From contig NZ_CP018221.1 of NCBI RefSeq assembly GCF_001890385.1, positions 1,599,501-1,663,500 on the forward strand: a stretch of 64,000 nucleotides of DNA. The letters are read 5' to 3'. The notes below the pieces were generated by a model, which was not told the origin of the DNA, ran no database searches, and saw only the letters and a program-made list of their open reading frames with translations. Origin of the DNA: Tardibacter chloracetimidivorans (lineage in GTDB: Bacteria; Pseudomonadota; Alphaproteobacteria; Sphingomonadales; Sphingomonadaceae). Shown piece by piece: positions 44,681 to 54,449 of this stretch (positions are counted from its first letter, which is position 1; every line of letters starts with the position of its first letter). The position numbers were made by a program, and so were the translations under genes.

Positions 44681-46093
44681 TCAGCCAAGCTGCAAACGAA
44701 CCGGCTTACGAGGTTCATCTGAAACGCGCTCCGCCGCGGCCGCGATGCGCATATCATCCATACGCGACGTCCAGCGTACCGATATGGGGCCGACGATCCA
44801 GGCGATGAGCAGCGCAGCGCCGAATGATACCGCCATCGCATAACCGATTCCGGTGGGCGTGGGGAACACAAAGTCAGCAAGCGCACCGACGGCGAGCGGC
44901 CCCATGCCGCCCATGGCTGACGTGTAGAGACTGCATATTGCAGTTGCCCTCCCCCTCAGTTCGGGAGGGGCAAACAGCTGGATCGGCGTCAAAGTCGATG
45001 ACATGACGGCGGCGTTCAGGAACAACCCGATCGCGAACAAGAGCACCGCAAGCCAGGGCGTTGGCGCGATGGGCATCAGGAGCAGCGGGATCGTTGCGAA
45101 TACGGTGAGCCGCATCGATTGCCGCACCACATGGCTGAGCGCGCGCTCGGGCGTTTTGCAGCTCATCATATAGGTGCCGAGAATGCAGCCGCTCACACCA
45201 CTCAAGGCGATCATGGGACCCACGGAGAAGCCGACACTCGCCGCATCCATTCCGTGCACGCGGATCATATATGCCGGTGTCCAGGCATAGATCGACATCG
45301 CAAGGCTGTTCAGGAACGCATAGAACGACATCATCGTGAAGAGGAACAGCGCATTCTTGCGCAGAAAAGGCCACACGGAAACTTGGCTCGCCGCAATCGC
45401 TCCGCCTTTGGGACGGGCAGGTTCCTTCATCAAAAAGAGCACGAGCAGGCCCAGCAGAATGCCTGGAAGACCGATTATGATGAAAAGGCCGCGCCAAGGC
45501 TCGAACACGCCGATGACCGGCAGCACCACGCCTTCATAAGGCGCCATCAATGCCAGAAGCGCGCCGCCAAATAATAATGCCAGGCCGCTGCCAAGGTAAG
45601 GCGACGTCATGAACAGGGCGGCCGCCCGCGGCAAGGTGGAACGCGGCGCTACATCCGACAGGATCGAGAGCACGGCCATCGGCACCACCGCCTCGGCCAC
45701 CGCGAGGCCTGTCCGCGCGAGGAGCAGCATTGTGAAACTTTGCGCCAGGCCACACATGATGGTCATCACGCACCAGGCAATGACGGCGAGGCCGATCAAC
45801 CGCACGCGGTTGCCGGTATCCACCCGCCGCGCAGTGAGCAGCGCGGAGGCCGCAAGCACCATCGAAAAGCCAAAGCCCTGGAGGAACCCGATCTGCACGT
45901 CGCTTAGATTCAGGCTGGCTTTGACAGGCCCGACAACCAGACTAAGCAGTTGCCGATCGACGTAAGACAAAATGTAAATCAGGTTGAAAACCAGCAACAG
46001 TCGTGCCCACGGCGGCAAGCTGCGCCGCCCCTCGCGCGCTGCGGCTGGGCTGAGCGAAGACATTTCAGGCGCGATCGACACAACAGGCCTCAT
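44681..46093 (-). CDS. MFS transporter (spinster/aromatic-acid-like)
   Basis: The 470-residue protein has 12 predicted helices. The first (LLLVFNLIYILSYVDRQLLS) contains the YxDR motif of sugar-phosphate/anion MFS families, and the loop after helix 2 lacks the classic motif A. Its start could be ATG 46093 or ATG 46063 (MSSLSPAAAREG). It is the last gene of a minus-strand set (ALDH, SnoaL-like, crotonase, MFS) and probably takes up the substrate or a related acid. The C-terminal tail is long and basic. Confidence 0.9.
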   Translation of the reverse strand: MRPVVSIAPEMSSLSPAAAREGRRSLPPWARLLLVFNLIYILSYVDRQLLSLVVGPVKASLNLSDVQIGFLQGFGFSMVLAASALLTARRVDTGNRVRLIGLAVIAWCVMTIMCGLAQSFTMLLLARTGLAVAEAVVPMAVLSILSDVAPRSTLPRAAALFMTSPYLGSGLALLFGGALLALMAPYEGVVLPVIGVFEPWRGLFIIIGLPGILLGLLVLFLMKEPARPKGGAIAASQVSVWPFLRKNALFLFTMMSFYAFLNSLAMSIYAWTPAYMIRVHGMDAASVGFSVGPMIALSGVSGCILGTYMMSCKTPERALSHVVRQSMRLTVFATIPLLLMPIAPTPWLAVLLFAIGLFLNAAVMSSTLTPIQLFAPPELRGRATAICSLYTSAMGGMGPLAVGALADFVFPTPTGIGYAMAVSFGAALLIAWIVGPISVRWTSRMDDMRIAAAAERVSDEPRKPVRLQLG

Positions 46094-46158
46094 TCCTTGT
46101 GCCGTGACGCCGAACCGGCCCGATCACGCCAGAGCAGAACATGGAAACAATCCAACCT

Positions 46159-46962
46159 TCAGCTGGCAGCCTTGGCTTTGCCTTGCCGGATTGTTCCAGA
46201 AAGTCCCTTTTGGGTGGCCGAGCGGAACGTCTCGGATTCGTGTGAAAGCTGGTGCGTATCGAAATGCGCCTGGATGGAGTTACGAAAACCCTGAATATCC
46301 AGCAGGCGATTGATCGATTTCTTCATGAGACGCAGACCGAAGGGCGGCGCATTGGCGATGCGTGCCGCCAGCTCCATTGTGGCGGTCTCCAATTCGCCTC
46401 GCGGCACCACGCGATTGACCATGCCGGCGGCCATCGCATCCGCCGCAGTCAATTTACCACCCGTGTAGAGCAATTCCTTGGCCTTGCGCGCCCCAAGCAC
46501 CCAAGGATGCACGAGCACCTCGACGGATGCCGCGCCGATGCTGTGAGCGACCGGGTCCGCGAAATAAGCATCCTCAGACGCCACAATCAGATCACACATG
46601 TTCACGAGCATGAAACCGGCAGCTATGCAGGCGCCGTGCACCTCCGCGATCGTGGGCTTTTTCAGATCCCAGATGCGAAGGCAGTAATTCAGATAATGCT
46701 CTTCTTCCCATTCCCAACGCTGTTCCACTGAAAGGCTGGGACGGTCCCGCTGCGATTCCTTCAGGTCGTGACCGGCGGAGAAGTGCGCGCCTTCGGCGGC
46801 GAGGATAACGACCCGGACATTGGAATCGCTCTCCGCGCGGCGCATTGCGTCATCCAATTCCTCCAGCAGCTGTCGGCCCTGGGCATTGCGGTGCTCGGGC
46901 CGGTTCAACGCAATGCGGCAAACGCCATCATTGGTGGCGTAGAGTATCTGCTCATAGACCAT
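46159..46962 (-). CDS. Enoyl-CoA hydratase/isomerase (crotonase) family protein
   Basis: The 267-residue protein starts at ATG 46962 (MVYEQILYATNDGVCRIALN). It carries RIALNRPEHRNAQ, GAHFSAGHDLKESQR and HGACIAAGFMLVNMCDLIVA, the oxyanion-hole strands of crotonases. At the two catalytic Glu positions it does not show the usual Glu, so it may be a hydrolase or isomerase of the same fold. Operon: 65 bases before MFS and 32 bases after the SnoaL-like gene. Confidence 0.9.
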   Translation of the reverse strand: MVYEQILYATNDGVCRIALNRPEHRNAQGRQLLEELDDAMRRAESDSNVRVVILAAEGAHFSAGHDLKESQRDRPSLSVEQRWEWEEEHYLNYCLRIWDLKKPTIAEVHGACIAAGFMLVNMCDLIVASEDAYFADPVAHSIGAASVEVLVHPWVLGARKAKELLYTGGKLTAADAMAAGMVNRVVPRGELETATMELAARIANAPPFGLRLMKKSINRLLDIQGFRNSIQAHFDTHQLSHESETFRSATQKGLSGTIRQGKAKAAS

Positions 46963-46994
46963 CGCTTGTCCCTTCGGAACTGAAGCCCGGAATC

Positions 46995-47465
46995 TCAGGT
47001 GAAAGGTTTGACGTAATTCAACTGATCTCCGGCCCAGCCCTGCGTGATCGGAACCGAGAAATAGAGCTCGAGACCCATCTGCCTGATCCGCCACCCTTCT
47101 GATGTGCGCGTGTAAATCTCGTCGAAACGGGCAGCGACCATCACACTATCGCCGTCCTGCGCGTAGCGGGCATCCAGATAAGAGACGCCGGTCGCCTCGT
47201 CGCCATCCACCTCCACCAGATGATTGTGAATGAATTGCTTCACCAGCGGCAGATTGCGGGGAATACGAAGAAACAGCTCGTTTATTTCCCTTCGGCCGCG
47301 CGCGCGAGAGATGTAGCCGAAGTCGACATAGGCATCTTCCGTAAAAAGTTCCCACATGCGGTCGAAATGACCGTCATTGGTGTTTATGTGGTAACGCATA
47401 CGAAGCTGACGGATCTCTTCTATATCCTCCAGATGCCTTATTCTGTCTTCAAGAGATTTGGACAT
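46995..47465 (-). CDS. SnoaL-like (NTF2-fold) protein
   Basis: The preferred start is ATG 47465, with AGGA seven bases upstream; ATG 47471 is too near that site. The 156-residue protein has EEIRQLRMRYHINTNDGHFD, WELFTEDAYVDFGYISRA and NHLVEVDGDEATGVSYLDAR, the SnoaL-like fold with an Asp/His-rich pocket. It follows the aldehyde dehydrogenase by 25 bases. Enzymes of this fold include small hydratases and dehydratases (for example scytalone dehydratase relatives), so it could act on a ring or epoxide intermediate. Confidence 0.85.
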   Translation of the reverse strand: MSKSLEDRIRHLEDIEEIRQLRMRYHINTNDGHFDRMWELFTEDAYVDFGYISRARGRREINELFLRIPRNLPLVKQFIHNHLVEVDGDEATGVSYLDARYAQDGDSVMVAARFDEIYTRTSEGWRIRQMGLELYFSVPITQGWAGDQLNYVKPFT

Positions 47466-47490
47466 TTTCATTCCTGAACCGGACCATAAA

Positions 47491-48990
47491 TCATGAATTC
47501 GCGAATTTTGACGGTGGAGTTGAAACATAGACCGTCTTGACTTCAAGAAAATTGCGGAAGCCTTCCACGCCGCCTTCCCGGCCGAGGCCGGACTGCTTGA
47601 ATCCCCCAAACGGCATGTGCCAATCAATGGCCCGGATGTTATGGCCGACATTGCCGGTGCGCATCCGTCGGGCAATCGCATAAGCCGCGTCCACATCGCT
47701 TGTGAAGACGCCGCCATGCAGCCCATAATCGCTGTCGTTTGCGATACGAACGGCATCATCCAGGCCGTCATGCGCGATCACGCTCGTCACGGGTCCGAAA
47801 ATCTCCTCCCGCGCGATCGTCATGCTCTGGCTTACGTCCGCAAAAACCGTGGGCTGGATGTAAAAGCCGCTGTTGAGGTCAGCCGGTCGCGCCCCGCCGC
47901 ACACCAGCTTTGCGCCTTCCTCGCGCCCCTTTCTGATATAGCCCTGGACGCGTTCAAGCTGACGTTCCATGGCAAGCGGACCAATCTGCGTTCCTTCGTC
48001 AAAGGGGTTTCCGACCCTCATTCCGGAAACCGCCTCCGCCAGCATTTCGCTGTACATCTTCACCTGCGCCCTGGGAACGATCACGCGCATCAGCGCCGCA
48101 CAGACCTGTCCGGTATTCATCGTCGCCTCACCGGCAAGACGGCTGACGGCAAGCTCGGGATCGGCGTCGTCCAGAACGATGGCGGCCGACTTTCCGCCCA
48201 GTTCCAGGCTTACCCTTGCCACGCGATCCGCCGCGGTGCGCAGGATGTGTTTGCCAACCGCGGTGCTGCCGGTGAAGCTGATCTTGTCCACGTCGCGGTG
48301 ACGGATCAGATGATCGCTGGTCTCGCGATCGGCCGTTACCAGATTGAATACGCCCGCGGGGACGCCGGCAGCCTCAATGCATTCCGCCAGGATATAGGAA
48401 TCCAGGGGCGTTTCGGGCGCCGGCTTCAAAATGACAGTGCAGCCCGCCACCAGTGCGGGGGCAACCTTCAAGGCCGCCAGCAGACTCGGCCCGTTCCAGG
48501 GCACAATCGCCGCGACGACCCCGGCGGGTTCGCTGACTACAATTGCATATTCGCCATTGGTCCTGCGGCGTAGATCTTCAACGGGATAGGATTCACCGAT
48601 AGCGGCATAATCGTCGAACAACGCCGCAGCACGTTCCGCCACAGCACGCGCCATCGGCAATGGCGCGCCCATTTCCAGCGTGGTCGCCCAAGCGGTTTCC
48701 GCAAGCCGTTCGTGCAGCAAAGCGCCGATCCGGCGCACGATCGCGGCACGTTCGGCGATGGGCATCCGAGGCCATGGTCCATTGTCAAAGGCATTCCGCG
48801 CCGCACGCACAGCCGCTTCCACGTCCCGCGGGCCGCCGGCGGCTACGCGGGCTCCGACCTTGCCGTCAACGGGAGAAATTACGTCCAGCCCCTGCCCTTC
48901 GACGGGATTTTTCCATTCCCCGCCAATGAACAACCGCTCTGGATTGGCGAGCCTGAAGCCCTGATCCCCGTCATGAAGCCCCGTTGCCAT
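47491..48990 (-). CDS. NAD(P)-dependent aldehyde dehydrogenase
   Basis: The 499-residue protein has all ALDH signatures: IVPWNGPSLLAALKVAPAL, FTGSTAVGKHIL (cofactor), the general base Glu in VSLELGGKSA near 265, and the nucleophile Cys in NTGQVCAALMRV near 299. GREGGVEGFRNFLEVKTV closes the C-terminus. It oxidises an aldehyde to an acid. Divergent from the alcohol dehydrogenase at 49223, which could supply the aldehyde. Confidence 0.95.
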   Translation of the reverse strand: MATGLHDGDQGFRLANPERLFIGGEWKNPVEGQGLDVISPVDGKVGARVAAGGPRDVEAAVRAARNAFDNGPWPRMPIAERAAIVRRIGALLHERLAETAWATTLEMGAPLPMARAVAERAAALFDDYAAIGESYPVEDLRRRTNGEYAIVVSEPAGVVAAIVPWNGPSLLAALKVAPALVAGCTVILKPAPETPLDSYILAECIEAAGVPAGVFNLVTADRETSDHLIRHRDVDKISFTGSTAVGKHILRTAADRVARVSLELGGKSAAIVLDDADPELAVSRLAGEATMNTGQVCAALMRVIVPRAQVKMYSEMLAEAVSGMRVGNPFDEGTQIGPLAMERQLERVQGYIRKGREEGAKLVCGGARPADLNSGFYIQPTVFADVSQSMTIAREEIFGPVTSVIAHDGLDDAVRIANDSDYGLHGGVFTSDVDAAYAIARRMRTGNVGHNIRAIDWHMPFGGFKQSGLGREGGVEGFRNFLEVKTVYVSTPPSKFANS

Positions 48991-49222
48991 TCAACCCTCC
49001 GCTGGACTGTCGCTTCGCATAAGCGCGGCCTCGACCGAACGCTTCTGAACCAGCTATGGGCGACATGGCGCGCCATCACAACCGGTGAGGCGGCGAGCAG
49101 CCCGCGCTTGCTCGACGGGGCACAAGGCAATGCCACTCAAGTAAACAGCGCCGCGTCAAATCTGTTAGCAAGATACTGAAACCAAGGGCACGAAACCCGG
49201 GCCGTTCGTGATAGGGAGAAAT

Positions 49223-50308
49223 GTGTTGCGCGCTGCTGTGATGAGGGAATTTCGCGGCGATCTATCGATCGAAGAAATCGAGATCGATGAACCGCGGGCC
49301 GACGAAGTCCTGATCCGCACAGTGGCCTCGGGCATTTGTCATACCGATTTGACCTATTGGGGCGGAAGACACCCCCACCCCTTGCCGATGATCCTGGGCC
49401 ACGAAGGCTGCGGCATCGTGGAAGCAGTGGGCAAAGGCGTCACCAATGTCGCGGTCGGAGACGCCGTCGTCACATGCATGACAAGCTTCTGCGGTCATTG
49501 CGACCATTGTGTCACCGGAAATCTCGTTCTCTGCGAAAGTCCGGAGCGTGACCGGGCGCCGAACGCCAAGCCCAAGATCACCGCAAGAGGAGAAAAGCTG
49601 CACCCTTACGGGCGGCTGGGCAGCTTTGCCGAGAAAATGCTGGTGTATAAAAACAGCTGCGTGCGCATACGGTCCGACGTGCCGCTGGATAAAGCGTCAG
49701 TGGTCGGCTGCGGCGTCCTGACAGGGGTGGGTGCGGTCATCAATACCGCCAAGGTGCAGCCGGGCCAGTCTGTCGCGGTTCTCGGATGTGGCGGCGTGGG
49801 TCTGTCGGCAATCAACGGCGCAGTGATCGCCGGAGCTGGCCGGATCATCGCAATTGACTCCCAGCCTCAAAAACTGGAGCTGGCCCGTGCGTTCGGGGCG
49901 ACCGACACTGTGGACGCAAGCATGGGCAATGCCGCCGAGCAGGTCACGCAGATGACGCATGGCGGGGTGGACGTGGCGTTCGAGGCCGTCGGCACGGCAC
50001 TGACTGCCCAATCCGCCTTTGCAATGATTCGACGGGGTGGCGCCATGGTCCTTGTCGGCATGCTGCCGCCCGATGAGAATGTCTCCTTTCCGGGCAAGGA
50101 GTTCGTTTACGGGAAAAAGGTCATCGGCAGTATGCTGGGATCAAATCGCTTTCCCCACGACATTCCGCAGCTCATCGATTTCTACGTGCAGGGAAAGCTG
50201 AAACTCGACGAGCTTGTCTCACAGCGCGTCCGTCTGGAAGACGTCAACGAGGCATTGCAGCAAGTAGGAAAAGGCGGGGTGGCACGTTCTGTAGTCGTAT
50301 TCGATTAA
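49223..50308 (+). CDS. Zinc-dependent alcohol dehydrogenase (MDR family)
   Basis: The 361-residue protein has catalytic-zinc ligands Cys39 and His60 (SGICHTDLTYWGG, ILGHEGCGIVE), structural-zinc Cys90, Cys93, Cys96 and Cys104 (CGHCDHCVTGNLVLC) and the cofactor loop VAVLGCGGVGLSAINGA. This is close to class III/aryl-alcohol dehydrogenases. The start is uncertain: GTG 49223 after GGGAGAAAT is preferred, an upstream GTG at 49208 is in frame. It is divergent from the aldehyde dehydrogenase and probably forms an alcohol-to-acid route with it. Confidence 0.93.
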   Translation: MLRAAVMREFRGDLSIEEIEIDEPRADEVLIRTVASGICHTDLTYWGGRHPHPLPMILGHEGCGIVEAVGKGVTNVAVGDAVVTCMTSFCGHCDHCVTGNLVLCESPERDRAPNAKPKITARGEKLHPYGRLGSFAEKMLVYKNSCVRIRSDVPLDKASVVGCGVLTGVGAVINTAKVQPGQSVAVLGCGGVGLSAINGAVIAGAGRIIAIDSQPQKLELARAFGATDTVDASMGNAAEQVTQMTHGGVDVAFEAVGTALTAQSAFAMIRRGGAMVLVGMLPPDENVSFPGKEFVYGKKVIGSMLGSNRFPHDIPQLIDFYVQGKLKLDELVSQRVRLEDVNEALQQVGKGGVARSVVVFD

Positions 50309-50314
50309 GAGGTG

Positions 50315-50334
50315 GGCGACCCGGTCAGGTCGCC
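50315..50334. terminator. Bidirectional hairpin between convergent genes
   Basis: GGCGACC (50315-50321) pairs with GGTCGCC (50328-50334) around six bases. It lies six bases after the alcohol dehydrogenase stop and overlaps the last codons of the convergent SDR gene. Confidence 0.5.
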
Positions 50335-51065
50335 AGCAGCCCTCCATCTACATAGAGTTCCGCACCACTGATGTAGGATGCCTCGTCCGATGCGAGGAAC
50401 AACACCGCGTTCGAGACTTCTTCCAGTTCGCCGGTACGCCTGAGCGGCACCCTCGAAAGCAGGGATTCCGCCACTTCCACTCGCTTGGAGCCGAGCATCG
50501 GTGGAAGGACGCCGGGATGCACGGAGTTTACCCTGATCTTCTTGGGACCATATTCTGCCGCGGCCGCCTTGGTCAGCGTTCTGACCCCGCCTTTTGAAGC
50601 GTTGTAGCCGATGTGGACGCCGGGATTGCCTATATTGGCTGAAATGGATGCTATGTTCACGATCGCCCCACCCCGGCCGTCCATTCGACGCACAGCCGCG
50701 CGTATCCCGAGGAAAGCCCCGCGCAGGTTTACGGCCACCAACCGATCGAACAGTCCGATCTCATCCACGTCCTGAACGCCCGCACCGGTAAGCCCCGCGT
50801 TGTTGACCAGAATATCAAGCGCGCCAAACCGGCTGACGGCTGCGTCCATCACCCTGTCCCAGTCCGCCTCGCTGGAGATGTCGAGCCGCTCGAAAACCGC
50901 CTTGCCGCCCTTCGCAACAATATCTTCGGCAACGGCCCGTCCCTCTGCCTCCAGTACATCGGCGACAATGACCGAAGCGCCCTCGCGTCCAAATAGGCGC
51001 GCGTGCGACGCGCCCATGCCGGAAGCGGCCCCCGTGATAATCGCAACCTTTCCATTGAGCCGCAT
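50325..51065 (-). CDS. Short-chain dehydrogenase/reductase
   Basis: The 246-residue classical SDR has TGAASGMGASHARLF (cofactor, 11-25), NNAGLTGAG near 89-97, Ser in VNIASISAN, the Tyr-x3-Lys pair in IGYNASKGGVRTL and VNSVHPGVLPPM. The Asp at VIVADVLEAEG (residue 36 region) indicates NAD rather than NADP. It oxidises a secondary alcohol or reduces a ketone. Its ATG (51065) follows GGAGAGA. Divergent to the epoxide hydrolase. Confidence 0.95.
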   Translation of the reverse strand: MRLNGKVAIITGAASGMGASHARLFGREGASVIVADVLEAEGRAVAEDIVAKGGKAVFERLDISSEADWDRVMDAAVSRFGALDILVNNAGLTGAGVQDVDEIGLFDRLVAVNLRGAFLGIRAAVRRMDGRGGAIVNIASISANIGNPGVHIGYNASKGGVRTLTKAAAAEYGPKKIRVNSVHPGVLPPMLGSKRVEVAESLLSRVPLRRTGELEEVSNAVLFLASDEASYISGAELYVDGGLLAT

Positions 51066-51250
51066 ATCTCTCTCCTGCCGCCGCTAGTCATATCGTTTTC
51101 GTTTTCTGACTGTGACCGCTGCCGGAGCGCGCGTCCATTGAGGCGACTTTACCACCTCTGCATTTCGCATTGATCGAACATGATAGTGTTTTGACGCACC
51201 CTGATCCGGGCTCCACTCTAATTCAAAGGATGCGAATTGGGAGGATATGC

Positions 51251-52414
51251 ATGAGCATCGAAACATTCGCAGTGGATTGGCCTGCCGATCAGCGCGCCAG
51301 GATCATGCGCCAGGTAAAGGATTATGCTCTCCCACCCGCGCCTGAGGGTGATGGCTGGTCCGTCGGATGCGATGCGGCCTTTCTGTCGCGATTGCGCGAT
51401 CACTGGCTGGAGGTTTTCGACTGGGACAAGGCAATCGCCCGTTTGAACAGCTTTCCTCAATTCTCGACGATGATCGACGGGCTCAAAATCCACTACATCC
51501 ACGCCAGGGCCGAAGTGGAAAACGCACCCGCCTTGCTTCTACTGCACGGCTGGCCGAGTTCCCCTTTCGAGTTTTTCGGAGTTATCGAGCGGCTGAGCAA
51601 CCCGTCCCGCTTTGGCGGCGATCCGGCCGATGCCGTCGAGGTTATCGTGCCGAGCCTTCCGGGCTATGGCTTCAGCGGCAAGCCAGACGGGATCGTCGGC
51701 CCTCAGTTCATCGCGGATATCATCAACACGCTGATGATCCAAAAGCTGGGGAAAGGCAGCTATCTTGCGCATGGCGGGGATTGGGGAGCCGTCGTCAGCT
51801 CGTGGCTGGCGATCCGCCATCCGGAGCATGTGCGCGCCATCCATCTCGGCATGATCTCGCTCCCGATGCCGGCCCGGCCCGAAACGCCGGAAGAACAGGA
51901 TTGGGTTGTGCGGTACGGCCAGGTTCAGCGTGACATGGGCGGCTATAGCCATTTGCAGGGGAGCAGGCCCCAGTCGCTCGCCTGGCTTGCCGCAGGCAAC
52001 CCCGTGGGGCAGGCAGCGTGGATAGCCGAACGATATCATGACTGGTCAGATCTTCGCGATCGGCCTTTTGAACAGGTCTATGATCTCGACTGGCTGCTCA
52101 CGGCTATTCTCGTTTACGTCATGAACGACGCATTCGCATCAGCCGCCTATCTCTACAACGGTCTGGCGCGCGAAAGCGGGGGCAGTGTTACAACCCTCAG
52201 CCGCGGGGAAAGGTGCGAGGTTCCAACCGCCTTCACCAACCGGCTGGGCGATCCGCGCATCATCCCGCCGCCTCGCTCCCGCATCGAACAGAGCTATAAT
52301 ATCGTCCAGTGGCGCGACGCGGAAAAAGGGGGGCATTTCCCCGCTCATGAACAGCCCGGTGACTTTGTCGAGGACTTGCAGGAATGGCTGGTCGCGGCGC
52401 GCCGGCGAAAGTGA
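51251..52414 (+). CDS. Epoxide hydrolase (EHN-type alpha/beta hydrolase)
   Basis: The start ATG 51251 follows GGGAGGA. The 387-residue protein has the N-terminal EHN domain, the oxyanion motif HGWP (99-102), the nucleophile Asp177 in AHGGDWGAVVSSWLA, and the catalytic His in KGGHFPAHEQP near 363, as in microsomal-type epoxide hydrolases. It opens an epoxide to a diol by an ester intermediate. It fits beside an oxygenase-based pathway, though no epoxide-forming enzyme is directly adjacent. Confidence 0.93.
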   Translation: MSIETFAVDWPADQRARIMRQVKDYALPPAPEGDGWSVGCDAAFLSRLRDHWLEVFDWDKAIARLNSFPQFSTMIDGLKIHYIHARAEVENAPALLLLHGWPSSPFEFFGVIERLSNPSRFGGDPADAVEVIVPSLPGYGFSGKPDGIVGPQFIADIINTLMIQKLGKGSYLAHGGDWGAVVSSWLAIRHPEHVRAIHLGMISLPMPARPETPEEQDWVVRYGQVQRDMGGYSHLQGSRPQSLAWLAAGNPVGQAAWIAERYHDWSDLRDRPFEQVYDLDWLLTAILVYVMNDAFASAAYLYNGLARESGGSVTTLSRGERCEVPTAFTNRLGDPRIIPPPRSRIEQSYNIVQWRDAEKGGHFPAHEQPGDFVEDLQEWLVAARRRK

Positions 52415-52441
52415 CATGCGCCGCGACGGACCGTCCAGCTG

Positions 52442-54436
52442 TCAGGCCGGGCTGCGATCACCTACCACTGGCGCCGGTGGACGCATTGCCCGGTGACCAT
52501 CGGCAATTGCATATTGCACATCGCGCGGGGCAAGCGCGTCGCCTATCAGATGCACATCGGGATGGCGGTGCCTGATTTCATCATAGAGATAGCGTACCGA
52601 CTGGTTGGGCGTGACGAGTACGACGGTATCGGCGGGAATAGTGACCCGCTTCGTGGGCGCCTTTGTGGGATGTATGGTCACCTCGCCCGGCCTGATCTCG
52701 GCGAGATGATGGTTCACCAGCAAGGTGAAACCCTCATCTTTGTTGTAGAAGCGCGCAAGCGCCGTTTCACCGCGATAGTTGAACTGCATATGAGGCGCCA
52801 GATTGTTAAAGCGCGTCACCCAGGTGACCGACAGCCCCTTTGCGAACAATGCGTCCGCAACTGCAATCGCTTCATAATGTCCGGTATCGTCCAGCACCAC
52901 GGCATGGCGGCCGAGCTCCGTCTTGCCGCCGAGGATCAGGTCAATTGACGACAGGACGTGAGGAAGGTCCACACCTGTGGGAGGTTCACCCGGCCGTTCA
53001 GTCTGAACGCCATCCATGCGCGGCATCGATCCGGTGGCGATAACGATCGTATCAGCCTGCTCGGCAAGGATTTCGTCCGCCTCCATATAGGTGCCGAGCC
53101 GCACCTCGACGCCGAGGCGGAATAGCTCACGCTCCTGCCAATCCACAATATCCCCGATTGTATGAAGAACCGGCGCTCGCTTGGCGGCATTGACTGCGCC
53201 GCCTAGGGTGGGTTGAGCTTCCGCCAGGATCACCCTGTGCCCCTGAAGCGCGGCAACACGCGCCGCTTCCATTCCCGCCGGACCGCCGCCGACCACCAGA
53301 ACCTTGCGCGGCTCCTTGGCCGGCTCGATCAGTTCCTCGGCCAGGTATTTTTCGAAGCCGACGGCAGGATTTACCGTACAGCCCAGCCATTGTTCACGGA
53401 ACAGGCCACCGACGCAGCCCTGATTGCAGGCGATGCAGGGGCGCACCTCCTCGACCTTGCCCGCCATGGATTTGCTGACGAGATTGGGGTCGGCGATATG
53501 GGCGCGCAGCATGCCGACCATATCCGCGATGTCATCGTTGAGCACCTGCTGTGCTTCGTCGAGAGTACGGAAACGGCCGGCGGTGAGGCGCGGAATCGGC
53601 ACATCTTTCAAGATCTGAGATGCCGAAGGCAGCATATAGCCGGTCGGCTCCGCCATCGTCCCGACCATATAGCGCATTTCGTAATAATCACCGAAAGACC
53701 CGCTCACATAATCGATCAGATCCTCCGCGATCAGCGATCTCACGACCTGCTGCAGATCCTCCTCGGTGATGCCTCCGATCGCCTCGCTGGCGGAAAGGCG
53801 GACGCCTACCACATAATCCCGGCCGACCTTCCGCCGGACAGCACGCAGCACCTCCTGCAGAAAGCGCGTCCTGTTTTCCAGGCTGCCGCCCCATTTGTCC
53901 TCGCGCCGGTTGACCAGCGGCGACAAAAACTGATGGATCAGATAGCCATGGGCGCCGTGGATTTCGACGCCGTGCAGCCCGCCTTCGCGGCACCGCTCCG
54001 CCGCGTCGCCGAAGGAGGCGACAATCTCTTCAATCTGTTCTTCCAGCAGCGGAACGGGCACACCCTTCAACTCGGTGCCATGTACATCCGACGGCGCCAG
54101 TGGCGGACGCTTGCCGGGTTGATTGGCGTTGTGCCCGCCATGATAGAGTTGCTGGAACATCTTCATGCCGTAAGGACGGATCGACTCGATCATCTTCCGG
54201 AAACCGGGGATAACGCGGTCGTCGAAATTGTTCAGTGTGTTGACGCTCGTGGGGTGGGTCGAAGTGCATTCGACAATCGAAAGACCACAGCCGCCTCTGG
54301 CGCGGGCGGTCTGATAGGCGATTGCGGCCTCGGAAAAGGAATCGACGGAAAGAAACGTACCGTGCGGGGTAATCACCACGCGATTCTTCAGTTCCAGCTT
54401 ATTTATAGTAATCGGGTCAAGTATTTTCGCGGCCAT
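52442..54436 (-). CDS. OYE-type NADH:flavin oxidoreductase / 2,4-dienoyl-CoA reductase-like protein
   Basis: The 664-residue protein starts at ATG 54436. An N-terminal FMN barrel of old-yellow-enzyme type (GVEIHGAHGYLIHQFLSPL, RREDKWGGSLENR) is followed by a 4Fe-4S site (PCIACNQGCVGGLF and GCTVNPAVG) and a C-terminal FAD/NAD(P) half (KVLVVGGGPAGMEAARVAAL). This is the layout of 2,4-dienoyl-CoA reductase and related enoate reductases and dehydrogenases. It should reduce a conjugated double bond, on a CoA ester or a ring. It lies 13 bases after a SnoaL-like gene and is convergent with the epoxide hydrolase. Confidence 0.94.
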   Translation of the reverse strand: MAAKILDPITINKLELKNRVVITPHGTFLSVDSFSEAAIAYQTARARGGCGLSIVECTSTHPTSVNTLNNFDDRVIPGFRKMIESIRPYGMKMFQQLYHGGHNANQPGKRPPLAPSDVHGTELKGVPVPLLEEQIEEIVASFGDAAERCREGGLHGVEIHGAHGYLIHQFLSPLVNRREDKWGGSLENRTRFLQEVLRAVRRKVGRDYVVGVRLSASEAIGGITEEDLQQVVRSLIAEDLIDYVSGSFGDYYEMRYMVGTMAEPTGYMLPSASQILKDVPIPRLTAGRFRTLDEAQQVLNDDIADMVGMLRAHIADPNLVSKSMAGKVEEVRPCIACNQGCVGGLFREQWLGCTVNPAVGFEKYLAEELIEPAKEPRKVLVVGGGPAGMEAARVAALQGHRVILAEAQPTLGGAVNAAKRAPVLHTIGDIVDWQERELFRLGVEVRLGTYMEADEILAEQADTIVIATGSMPRMDGVQTERPGEPPTGVDLPHVLSSIDLILGGKTELGRHAVVLDDTGHYEAIAVADALFAKGLSVTWVTRFNNLAPHMQFNYRGETALARFYNKDEGFTLLVNHHLAEIRPGEVTIHPTKAPTKRVTIPADTVVLVTPNQSVRYLYDEIRHRHPDVHLIGDALAPRDVQYAIADGHRAMRPPAPVVGDRSPA

Positions 54437-54449
54437 GTTTTCTCTCGTT